Positions 46,224 to 57,800 of a stretch of DNA of 64,000 nucleotides are shown here, one piece after another; positions within the stretch are counted from its first letter, which is position 1; every line of letters begins with the position of its first letter. A model generated the notes under the pieces. The model was not told where the DNA came from and searched no databases. It saw only the letters and a program-made list of their open reading frames with translations. The stretch covers positions 18,101,338-18,165,337 of the forward strand of contig NC_088302.1 in NCBI RefSeq assembly GCF_032854445.1. The letters run 5' to 3'. The DNA is from Liolophura sinensis (taxonomy: Eukaryota; Mollusca; Polyplacophora; Chitonida; Chitonidae). The translations under genes were made by a program, and so were the position numbers.

Positions 46224-49200
46224 TTAAACTAATCCTCCAAATCCGATTAAACTTTTCGAAAAAAAAAAATCATGCATGTGTGTTCTTACCAGAATGGTTT
46301 TCACAAAAAGCTTGTTCATCATCGATATGCATTGCGAATGTTTGACAATACACGATCATTGAATACGACGTCAATGAGAGTTCATTCATGCTAGTAGCTG
46401 TGAAAGTATAGGCTATAGAATCTCTCCGCCCGCCGCCACCTCCCCATACCCCACTGCTGTCACTTCCACCGCATTACCCAGGTTCACAAGTCTCGACGCG
46501 AAATCTGACATATCAACAGTGAGCTAATTCGATTTACTTGTTTGTCCACATGGACGGTTTGTTGTGTCACCAACTGCCATCATGTCGGTTTGTATTACGC
46601 ACCTTACTTGAGCGGGGTCAGGCTTATTGAATAACAATTCAAGCCATTTCCCCCTCCATGGCGGCAATTTTAACCCGGGGGGCCTGCGATCCGGATACCA
46701 TGGGGTTTAATGTAGAGCTCAGAGATCGGGTCGGGTGAAGTACTTAGTGCAGGGAAAACCTGGTTAAATGTCAGTCTAATTGACGCCTGATGTCGTATCA
46801 CCTGATTATCAAGGTTACAGAGTAAAACACTTCCAGTGAGTTGTGTGTATATACTAGGCTAGGTCTGTATTGTCATACATTGACGACACGTTATACACTA
46901 ACCGCTCCTATGTTTTGTGAAATGTCAAATCCTTGACCTGGTTCATTTGGTTTTGGCTGACGAGGCGCGGTTCTAAAGTGACACATTAATTGTGAAAACA
47001 AATTCGCGTTAAAAGTCCCCTGATTCGATGTCCCTGAAGCATATCAATTGCTAAATTGAAATCGTGGCAATGATAGCGTGGCTTTATTGAATTGTTAAAT
47101 AATACAGTAGGTATATTACATGGTTCATTGGTATTATTATAGAACATGAATTCCCATATAACTTAACATGAATGAATAGAAGTCCTGTTGCTGAAGCAGT
47201 ACATGTATATTGGATGGTTTCTCAAAAAACTTATCGACACCAAACAATAGAGGCACTATATATGCTCCTGCTACCGCTCATTCACGCCCAGGAACAGTGA
47301 TACATACAGATGACTTGCTGTGTCAGAGTAGAATATTTCTATAAGCAAAATTGTTCTGAAATTAAAAGAACCCCAAAATGGCATCGCACCTTTGAATGAG
47401 TATAGTCATCAGGAAATCGGCTTTTATTTATTTATTTATTTTTATTTCTGGATGACATTTTCATCTGCATGACGGTGCGATTTGTGATTTTTGACTTTAT
47501 TGATCTATGATCAAATGAAGGAGTACTGGAATGTAGCACGGCATTTTCCGTATTCATGCATAGTGCATGGCGACCTGATAGAGAATTTTTTGTGCTGTAT
47601 TAAGAAAACAATAACAGTTGCAAATTGACAAGTCCCCATAATTTACCTGCAGTACGTGTGACCATTTGCCAACTATCGTAATTTTTGTCCCTGCTCTCAT
47701 TTTACTCTCTCTCTGTTCTGCAGTCTTTTACATTGGACATTCACTTCTACGAAAACACACCCTTTCGCTTACACGGCAACTTAAACCCTATCACAAAATA
47801 GACTAATCTATTGCATGATTGGTTTATAAAAGTGTAATGAAGAATATTTCACTTGAACCATTTTCATAAATGATGGCAACCCGCGTTATAAATCTAAACC
47901 TTTGCTAAGTAACTGACAAACCTTGACGCACATGTAGATTTTCACCGAAAGCAGTGTTATGCCATATATAAGTGAAAATCAACTGCATCGAACTTCATGT
48001 ACAACTACTTCAACCTCCTTATACAAGAAAGAAAAAAGTTCGGTAAAATCAAAAACACCGGAGACTTCTGCTAATCACGTTTTGTTTGCTTAAGCCCTGT
48101 GCATCAGTGCATGAACTGGTTTATGGCATGCACTAATGGTCCTCTCTACATATGATATTTGCTCAATTCCGCCGGATGCATGCGTCCAAACCAAAAATGG
48201 TCTAATAACACAGGGACTACTTCGTGGCTATTGTCAGGGTGTGTATGATCTTGTCCCCATGACTAGTCCGGTATTAATCGAGAAAGGAAGTCCCAGAGGC
48301 CTTTGGGAAGAAGGTGCTATTCAGCGTTCTGAATACCCGAGCTTTGTAATAACTACCTTGGTTCACTCGCGGCGTCTCTCAAAAGAAGTCCAGGACGTTA
48401 ATACGCCTGCGTGCTAGAACGAGCTTTTCATTTACCTCCGCGAGAAGCCTGTCCGATCTGACTGATAACGCATTATCTCTCCTTTCCCTCCAGCTCCAGT
48501 CGACCAAAAACATACCCAGCTTCACGCTTCGCTGCTCGTATATACATTTGCCGTCTGAATATATATAGATAACGCAGCACGCCGGCAATTATATTTCCCA
48601 TAAAACGCCTTAAGTGCAAAACAGAAAAAGTTCATTTTTAATTCAACCAGGTAGAGATATATTGTCCATTCGCCGTGATTAGTTCGTTAATGCGCCGTTG
48701 ACGTGGAGAACACATGCGCACACGATAGTGTTATATTAAAACCATACATGCACCGCATCGAGCTCCATAGATACGGGTTGGAAGAAAGAATCGAAAGACA
48801 AACTAAGTCAACTTTAACAACGAATATTCATTATGACAGAACATTAAGACATAATTCCCGCTTAAATATGGACCCTTAAAATGATTACAATGTTCATGTT
48901 GGGTTGTGTATCATTTTAGGCAAGAGAAGATATCGCCTCATTCATCTCAAACACGGCCAATATGTATGTTCTTGCCAGGGCTTACATCATGGACGTTCAT
49001 ATTAGGGATGCTACTTGATTTCTTGATTTGACCATTCTTGAGTAAAGGATGCCAGTGCTGCGTTTCGTCTCCTACTGGGAATTCCAGTGTCGCCATATAT
49101 TTGAAGAATCCGGTTTAGCTTTCCTTTAACGGTGTCACCTTCCCTCTATGGTTCAATAACGATGCTCCGTGGTTTAACCTTTTCTCTGTACCCGCCTATA

Positions 49201-49650
49201 CACACATGCCTTTACTATGGACACCCGAAACAACACCTCGTACATGTACAGTCAAAATACACAGATACTATGACAGCCAGTACTTTATTCAAATCCTTGT
49301 TCTCGGGACTGTTCCTCAAATAGAAACATTGGCCAAAAGCTTAAAGTTAACCATGGACTAACTCATACTGGAAGTATACGTTGCCATGGTGATTACACCA
49401 AGTAAGATGTTATTACTGCTTTGAAAACAACTCACTCAGCGCTAAGAGAGGATATTCCGTAACTGAAGTCTTTGGTATTCAAATTCAATTTGGGATTGAA
49501 CCTGGGTCACGCGCTTACCCCGCACATTTCCGTTCTTTATTGTATTGTTACAATTTCATTATGGGTTTGTGTTACATTTAAGGAAACCTGTTATTGTCCT
49601 GAGGAAACCACCAGTATCAAAGAATGCATTCTTCACGGTTGTGGCATCAA
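46224..49650. other. Intergenic DNA, no gene
   Basis: 46.42-46.76 kb is relatively GC-rich (about cgcccgccgccacc and ggggggcctgcgatccgg) without a frame. Elsewhere AT-rich, with (ttta)n near 47430. A 93-codon frame at 48136-48417 has no domain. Confidence 0.35.
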
Positions 49651-49651
49651 C

Positions 49652-49797
49652 TTATTATTTATTTCATTGGTGTTTTAGGCAGTACTCGAGAAGATTTCAC
49701 TTATACAACGGCGGCAAGCGGTATGGTGGGAGGAAACCAGGCAGATCCCGGGGAAAACGCACGACCATCCGCAGGTTGCTGAAAGACCTTCTCAACT
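49652..49797 (-). mobile_element. SINE family S 3' half
   Basis: Reverse copy of the tail and body: tttatttcattggtgtttta, acaacggcggcaagcgg, gggaggaaaccaggcagatc and catccgcaggttgctgaaag. The head is missing. Confidence 0.83.
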
Positions 49798-50080
49798 TAT
49801 TAATACAGGCTTTGATTAACCTACACACTTTTCAAGAAGTTCCATACACTGTTGCAGTATTGGATAAAATATATTACATATACGATTTCTTCACTTATAA
49901 ACATGCAGTGGCAATTAGTTTCGTGGAAGGAGGAAACTGGAGTTTCCGGGAGAACAACCGCGACATCCGGCGAGTTACGGACGGAATTACCCTCTTGTAA
50001 CGTACAGGCATGAAAATTATATATTGCATGATAGAGGACAAATTGTCATTGAGGTACAAACATCGTTAAACCGCTTATTA

Positions 50081-50212
50081 TCGCTCATTTCCAAGAAGCT
50101 CTCTTAACGTTACGAGCTCGCAACTACCATGACGACGTAATGCCTACAGTACTGGTTGCCGTGGTTGTTAAGTCAGCGTAACGTTAAGAGTGCTTCGTGA
50201 AGCCGGGCCCTT
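50081..50212. mobile_element. Short TIR element (MITE-like)
   Basis: The left end aagctctcttaacgttacga and the right end, inverted, gcactcttaacgttacgctg (to about 50210, followed outward by gaagccgggccc) form imperfect terminal inverted repeats about 100 bases apart. No coding capacity. Confidence 0.55.
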
Positions 50213-50261
50213 TCCTCTCGGACAGTAAGAGCGTGGGATTCTACAAATCCCATGCCGATTT

Positions 50262-50412
50262 GATCTGATTTGATTGACAGTTTAAACTTGCCGTACTAAA
50301 AATATTTCATTTATACGACAGCAGTCAGCATTATAATGAGAAGAAAGACCCTAGGCCTCGGGAAAACCCACGACCATTCGCAGGTTGCTGAAGTCCTTCC
50401 CCGTGTATGCGA
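50262..50412 (-). mobile_element. SINE family S 3' half
   Basis: Reverse copy: tgatttgattgacagttt, actaaaaatatttcatttat, acgacagcagtcagcattat and acgaccattcgcaggttgct. The head is absent. Confidence 0.8.
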
Positions 50413-51170
50413 AATTCCCAGTCCAAGTGGATAAACGTACTGTATAAAAAGCTCAAGATAACAGATCAGTTAAGGTCAATATATCGTTTATTTCATTTTG
50501 TCAGATTCTATGTGTCGCTATCTGGCTTACATAGATGCACTACAAACGCACAGGGCTGTACACGAGAGTCAGTCCTGTGTACAACAGAAGTACTATTCAC
50601 AAAAGTATACATTTAGGGTGAGACTGAAGAGAAATGGTTAGAGGCTCTGAACACATGCACACACACACGCACTACCTTGGACATATCTGGTCCGTCGAGC
50701 CTGTATACAGAAATATGCACTAGGACAGTCCGTTTTCGTGCTTTCGGAATACACTACGCCGCCGTTTAAGTGGTGCGAATGTTTGTACTACCCGACGTAA
50801 GATTCATAACGAGGCCGTATCCATTGGCAACCAATGTTTCCCTTTCTATGGGAAGAGAATTTCCCATGAATTGAATTCTTTACACTTGAATTACAGAGAA
50901 TGAACCAGTTCAGTTCGCAGGAGGGGCTCTCCAGGCATATCGAACCAGAAGTCCTAGGGGGTATCTTGTGAACTACCAGCTCCCAGCAAAGCCCACGATT
51001 AAAACAAAATTGGAATGCAATTAACTGAAGTTATTCCTTGCAGGTTTCCACGTGGAGCTGGTATTTAATTGACATGATAATTATACTTAACCTACTGTAC
51101 CTCTATTCTCTGACGAAACGTATCCAGTTTGTGTTTTATACCACTAGATCCACATTTGTATTTTGTATTT
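50413..51170. other. Intergenic DNA before semaphorin 3' end
   Basis: Short ca repeats near 50657. No gene. The semaphorin transcript probably ends near or right of the right border. Confidence 0.35.
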
Positions 51171-54100
51171 GTTTTTATTATCAAAAATAATTAGATCAAT
51201 AGTTCCATTACTCTACCCAGTTCTCTCCAGTCTCTATAAGGTTTTTGGAACAATTTGGTGGGGTGTACAAAAATAATTGAACAATGTGTTAAATATACAA
51301 ATATTAACTGTACACTGCTGTTCAATGGGGGATTGTGCTTGACAAAGAAATTACCCTAAAATTTTAAATCAACCATTTCTCGCCGTTTCTAGCAAATATG
51401 GAATTCTGAGGTCATCTTAAAAATAAAAACTTGGGAGGAAATTCACGAATTTCAAAATGTAAATTAACAAAAGGTAATGAAGATGTAAGAGCCAACTTTG
51501 GGAAGAAAACAATTATCTACAAAACAAAAAAAGTTAACAACTATACAAACAATGAGAAGACATGGGGAAAACGACATAATTTCCAAATTTGGCGATACCA
51601 CAAGGTAAAACTGAACCTACCATCCATTTTTCGGTGGTATTAAAATTTGTCTTTTAATAATAATAACCATACTCATTAAGACTGACCGACACTTTTCGAT
51701 CAACAACCTGGAAGCAACGGGATTTTTCTTAAAAACAATCTTGGTACTTATAGTCACTTAATAAATAATTCTTTTACATTTATTTCTTTAAAAATATTGA
51801 TTTAAACGTCTTAAATCTTTACATGTAAAACTTTGTTTGCGAATTATCAACATGATCCCTTATTTTCAGCTCATTGAAATTGACAGAAAGGCAGTGTTAT
51901 CCGCCATGGTAAGAATACCCACATGATCTAAATTTTCGTCTCTGACTAAGTTGCTCATTATCCCAGATTCTGGGAATTCTATTGATTTTAGAAAGGTGCT
52001 TTGGGAGGTGTTTGGAAGGTAGGATGAAATCCTATGGGGGAAATGTAAATTTTATCACCAGAAATAATATCTCATGACATTTATTTGCCTCCAAAAATCC
52101 TATTTTGTAGTCGAGTTTTTAGGACATTTAAGGTAATAGCTACAAGTGCCCTTGTGTGGAAGGCAACCAGAATCATTGGCTGAAATTTTTTTGATGGAAA
52201 GCTTAACAGTCACTTTAACGGAAAGACACAATAAAGAACTTGTCTCTCCAGACCATTCCTCAAGGTGATGAATTTAAAAATTTTACCCCATTCACTTCAG
52301 TCCTGACTTCTGAGACAAATGTGACCTAAATGTATTAACAGTACCTTTTAGTTAACGAAATATCACAGCATATATACAACCTATATAAAAGCTGAAATTC
52401 AAATTCAATAATTTTAAAAAGGTATTTTCTTAAAAAAATTACTAGCTCACTATTAAAATGTCTTTCTGTCAAGTTCAATTTTATCGGCAATTAAGCTCCG
52501 AACTGTACAACAGTTATAAACTCAAAATTTACACGTAATAAAGCTATCCATAGTAATAATATACAGTGCTATGGTACAAAGGGCAGTCCTTCACTGGCAA
52601 CTCAGTTAAAGTATATCTGTATACGATGATACAGGGCATCAGCTATCACATCCCACGGTTAAAACAAATAAATGACAAGGTCAGGTATGGAATAAAAAAA
52701 AACCAAAAAAAAAACAAAAAACAAACACACATCAAGAAAGATTACAAGAATCAAAAGAATTATTTATGAAAAGAATATGCTTTTTTCAGTCTGTTTCAAC
52801 CGGATTGTGAGTCTCTATGGAAAAGCCAAAAAACAAAAAAAAATCAATATTATCGACGATGATGAATAACAATGAACAACCAGTGATGAACGATGAACGA
52901 AGTAAGAACCCTATATCACAGGATCACTGAGTTTGGAAACGCTCATCGTTCCCAGATATGCTTCTTGTTTTTGCTTTTTTGACCCATTGGGAAGTGACCA
53001 AGTCTCTTAGTGATTCACAAAGCTGATTGTCTCACTTACTGAAAATACTGTTTGTCGTAAAAAGTGTGTCCATCACTTAGCACAGTTCATCTGGTTCGTC
53101 AGGTTTGGGGGCTGGGGCAGCAAACTAAGTCACGTTTTGTTATGTACACAACTCTACAATCACCAGAAAAGCTTGCTTTTGCACCAATAATGGGGAAGGT
53201 GGCATCCGTAAAAGTTACTGGTTCTGAGCCAACAAACAGAGGAGTCATCCTCAGCACTGCAGACAGCCAAGTGGAATGTTTCCTGAGGAAACTTACAGCA
53301 TTGTCAGGGGACCATTTCAGCACTTATACCCCATTCAGAGGGGGTGAAGTTCAATGCTTCCACTTCAGCACGTCTCCATCGTTATCCAGTCGTCCGTACC
53401 AACGAACGTCCTATGGAATTACCGGAGCGTGTAGTACGTAACCTCTGAACTGTGGTCAGACAGAAGTAAAATGCATAGTTTTTTGTAAATCACAACCAAA
53501 GAATGGCCAGGTACTGGCCCAGACTGGTCTCAGTCCATGTCGTCTGATTTTTCACTTCGACATCTTTCTCTCTTTCAGCACATTCCAGACTGTCTCAGGA
53601 AGCCGCGATGTTACACATAGTTCCAGTTTGATGCGGACTTTGTACACAAAGAAACTTCGAAGTCTGCAGCAGACGGCGTTTGCGTCTAGTCAAGCACATG
53701 GACTATGGCAGTGCTTCCTTCTCTCCAGATGGAGTTTGTGGGACTGACCACAGACAGGACATCATTCACCAAACCCTTCACTTCATCATACCTATGAGTG
53801 ACAACCGGAAATGCCACCCAATTAGCACCATCCATTCCATTGGATTTCCATGGAAACCAACCTGGAAAACTGAAGAGCTACACTGGTGATGACGAATAAA
53901 TGAAGATGCGCCTTTTTTTCTTTTTAAGTCTGCGGGAGGTGTTTGATCGGACAGCCGTTGCAGAACAACCTGAGGTCTCGACAGCGCGTAAAGCTCTCAT
54001 TTGCAACTCAAAAATTTGAAATTTGCATAGCTCGAACCACAGTTCCTTTGCTTTGCATGGCTCGCAGTTGGTTTGTGTCCGCATCAATCTGGGATTCGGC

Positions 54101-54490
54101 AGCATTTCCATTGACATCGGTCCTCCTCCCCACATGACAGCTAAGCTGATGGCTTTCCACACTCATAAAGACCCATTGCGTTAGTAAATTACATCCTTTA
54201 CCTCTCGTATTATGACCCAGTCGAGCTGGCGGACTGCTGGAGGAATGAACAAATGCCGGGATCACACGGTTCCGCGATACATACACTGTCAGCTGGGCTT
54301 GCCTGCTGTTAGTAGATGATGTTGTTTTCTTGTTTACACAGATCCTGGTCCAGCATGAAGAATTACAGTGTGAGAGAATGTTCACAAGCCAATGTGCCAC
54401 TCAACAACTAGGGTTGTCAAGATTTCCAAGAGTCTCTTACCTCTATCTGACGGAAGGTCAGTGGCACAACGGTTGTGATTCCTCCTCTAG
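51171..54490 (-). other. Probable 3' UTR of semaphorin gene
   Basis: The stretch after the semaphorin stop lacks a further exon and, except for one family D copy, lacks the dense repeats seen to the left. Candidate AATAAA signals on the minus strand (ttt att on the plus strand) lie near 52080, 51780 and 51175. Any of these could end the transcript, so the true 3' end is unknown. A 125-codon plus-strand frame at 53064-53441 has no domain. Confidence 0.35.
51925..52130 (+). repeat. Dispersed repeat family D copy 2
   Basis: Shares ttagaaaggtgctttgggag, tttggaaggtaggatga, atatctcatgacatttattt and the upstream tctaaattttcgtctctgac with 42.27-42.44 kb, in the same orientation. Confidence 0.7.
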
Positions 54491-54852
54491 CTATAAGTAC
54501 ACTTTGTTGGACTTGTGAGCTGGTTTGGTCTCAGCACTGCTGTTCGGAAGTTTATTGCTCTTAGGCGGAACGTTTAAAACAACGTTTAACTGTTTACTGT
54601 GATACAAATTAGGATCTGATTGTCCAATGTAATCGTCCAGTTGATTTTGGCTCTTGCGCAGTGGCAAGGGTGGTAATTTACGTTCTCTGGCCATAGAATC
54701 TGTATTTTGTGGGGGTCTACGACACTGGCTCACCATGTACCCAGCTCCAAATCCAACGATCATGGACACAACAATTGCCACGACAATACCCACGGCTAGA
54801 GTGGATGCTGCAAACATCTTCTCCCCAGTAGCTAGAGTACCAACGACAGGTT
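54491..54852 (-). CDS. Sema1a: Semaphorin last exon: membrane span and tail
   Basis: Enters in phase 1 after acceptor tactttcag. Encodes about 12 juxtamembrane residues, a membrane span (LAVGIVVAIVVSMIVGFGAG and YMV), then QCRR as a stop-transfer signal and a cytoplasmic tail of about 78 residues ending NKVYL and a TAG stop at 54491-54493. The tail has a KLPPLPLRK segment, which contains a class II SH3-type PxxPxR motif. It is far shorter than the tails of many vertebrate class 6 proteins. Confidence 0.92.
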
Positions 54853-57800
54853 CTGAAAGTACAAAAGAAGCACAAATTTGGTCAGTACAATTGGGTGCCA
54901 GGAAAAAGGGAATGGCAAAATACGTTTAAATTAATACAACAGCAAAACAAGTCAAGAGAGTAAAACAATGGTTGCCTGATTTGAATAGATTTCTTGGATT
55001 CGACATTAATATACAGCAAGGTACCCCCCCCCCCCATCTCTCAAACCCTCTCAATCACACTCAGCTTCTTCCAGCCAATTACAACCTAGGGGAACAAAGA
55101 GCCCACTCTTAAACCACACAAACGTCAATTTATGGTTGCACCGTTGACAAAAGATGGCCACTTGAGGAAGGAGGAGACATAAGGGCCTGAGAGAATGACC
55201 GTAGCGAGAGCAGGAGGGGTAAGTATAGCTCAACAGTCGCCCACCATTGTCACCGACCAATCAGTTCATTAGGCAAGTACCCTCAAATAGGGAGATCGAG
55301 ATTAGCCTTCTTTCAATGCTTGAGTTCATCAGACATCTACGGCTAGCGTCCGCTGTTATTTTCACCAAATTACACGTCTATACAACTACTGCTGCCTGGA
55401 CTGGAGTGGTGGTACCTGTCATAAATGGATATCTTGGCAAAAAACCCCCCAAAAAACCTGGACTATAAGCCACTTATGTGAAACCCTTGGCATGCACTTC
55501 TAACCATTTATTTAGTCCCCAAATTGAGCCAAATTCTGAACTTAGTAGTTCAGTGTGCTTCGGAAGTAGTTGTCATACCCTTTTTTGTTTTGCACACAAA
55601 ATGCAGAAATTAATCGCATGAAGCTTTTGCTGTGCTCCATGTACTATTCAAATACACATATTTGTTGTAAAACATCAATTGTCGTAACAAAAATTAGCTG
55701 AAAGTTCAAGAAAGTCAGGCATTCTGCATCATATATCTACAAAGAAAAAGTATTCTCTACCAAAGAAACCTAGGTAATCTAGCAAAAAAAATTTTACTGG
55801 TTACAGAGGGCACACTACCACTATCCCTGCAGTCAGAGACAAACCTGGTCTCCTGCATGTTCTTTGCTTTTTAATAGGAAGTATGAAGGTGTTTTTTGTA
55901 ATGAGTGTTGTGGTGCTGCTAGGCCTACATGTACCATGTTTGTGAATATTGGTTAAAACTGCAATATTGTCTGTGGAAGTTTTAGTTTGTTCTAGAAAAC
56001 AAAAGTGCAACAAGGGCTCTAAGGAAAGGGTTTGAAACAGTCAAATGTTGTAACTCCAGCAGTGGGTGTGGTATAGGACAGGTAGGTTAGCACTGTTAAT
56101 GAGACATGTCTGTTTTACCAGGTGTGACACATTACAAACTTTTCAATAGCCTATCACCATGGCTGCCTGCCACTGCCAAAAGTATATACTGATACAAAGC
56201 AAACTGAAAACAATGCAAAACTAGAGAAAGACGACAACAGGCTAAAAAAAATCAAAAATATGAATTCAACTAATAAATAGATAAATAAACAGAAACAGAA
56301 GTATATATGGATAAAAATAATCAGCCAAGCAGAATATACAGAGCCAAATGCGGAATGTATATCGAATGTCAGTAAGAGTAAATAAATTTTTAGATTGGAA
56401 AGAAGCTTAAAAATAAATTACAACTGGCAAAAAACTGAAAATAAATTAATAAAATAATCCCATGCTTTGGGTAATAAGAAAAAATAAAGCTAAGCGCAGG
56501 ATGCTCAGGCAAATTTTACGATCAACCATCGTGAGTAGGCTAGCAAAGTATGCAATGTGTCTTACCCTCGTTAGAGGAGATCTTATTGGACGCTTCCTCC
56601 TTGTCGTCATTATAAGGTTTGCCGCGACCCGGTGTCACAACATTACCTACATCAGCTGTCAGGTAAAAAAGAAGATGCGGGTTAGCTGTAAAATCATAAC
56701 ACACAAAGACAAGTCGAGACAGTGCAGAGCAGACACAATACGTGGTGAAGGTATGTGAGAAACAAAAACTTATCTTACTCTTAGAAGCTTGACAAAAGAG
56801 CAACAAAATCATAACACAAACAGCTTTAACATGGAAGTTAACTTGGAAACTTGAAAATATATCTGAACTATAAATAATTAAACTGAGATGTTGTTGTTAT
56901 GTTAACCTTTATAAAGAGCCTTCACCATATATTGACATTATACTTTTGGCAAATTTAGTACTGGATGCACATACAGAGCACACACAAAACAAAGAGGCAA
57001 AATCAAACACAAATCAGCACATAAACTTTAGGGTATTAATATGCAGTGAGAAAGCGAATAAGGAAGACAAGCAAATATGCAGTTAAATCAGTTACAGCAA
57101 AGCCTCGATCACCACAGAGAGTCACACGAAATAAAACACAGCCACGCAACGGCTGTACACAAGCATTGAGGGTACCAAAAATCAGCTACAACACTAATAC
57201 CACTACACCCAAAAACACACACAGCTTGAAATGAGCGATCTTTGTCACCAGCAAAGCTCAATACCGGTTCCTCATTACGCATTCAAAGTGCACCAATGTT
57301 CACTCAAATCACCATGGGGCAGATGTGGAGAGGGCGGGGTTTTAAGGTTTGACAACGATTTTGGGAATCATAAGGCAACTACAAAGGGAGGAATTATTGG
57401 CCAAGGCATTATTAACGCCTACTGAAACTGTTCAGTGATTCGTGGGAAAACAGGAAACATAAGAGAAAAGCCTTGCCCAGCCAATCAAAGATTTTCCCAT
57501 TAACCCTTAGTGTTAGTAATGTGAACACATGAACGAGGAGTTAGTTTGCCTCTATCCTATGAGAATGTGTGGTTCCTGACCATCACATGCTGTGCGGAAA
57601 GATATATTGTTTGGTCGACTATACATGAAGTCCTGTCCCGATAACTAACCAGTTGCTGTTGTGTTGGTCAGGTCAGGCTCCCCGTCCCTGTTAGGGAGGG
57701 AAGCTGCGCTGTTGATTGCCGGGCTAGGACAGATGCATTTGGGAGGAGGAGGACAAGTTTGTGAGATAGTTTTCCTCGGACTTGTGGTGGTGGTTGTTGT

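Noticed and set aside
49545-50000. 151-codon plus-strand frame
   Set aside because: It runs through a reverse-oriented SINE and has no domain.
53064-53441. 125-codon plus-strand frame opposite the semaphorin 3' region
   Set aside because: No domain and no splice context. More likely chance within the 3' UTR of the opposite strand.
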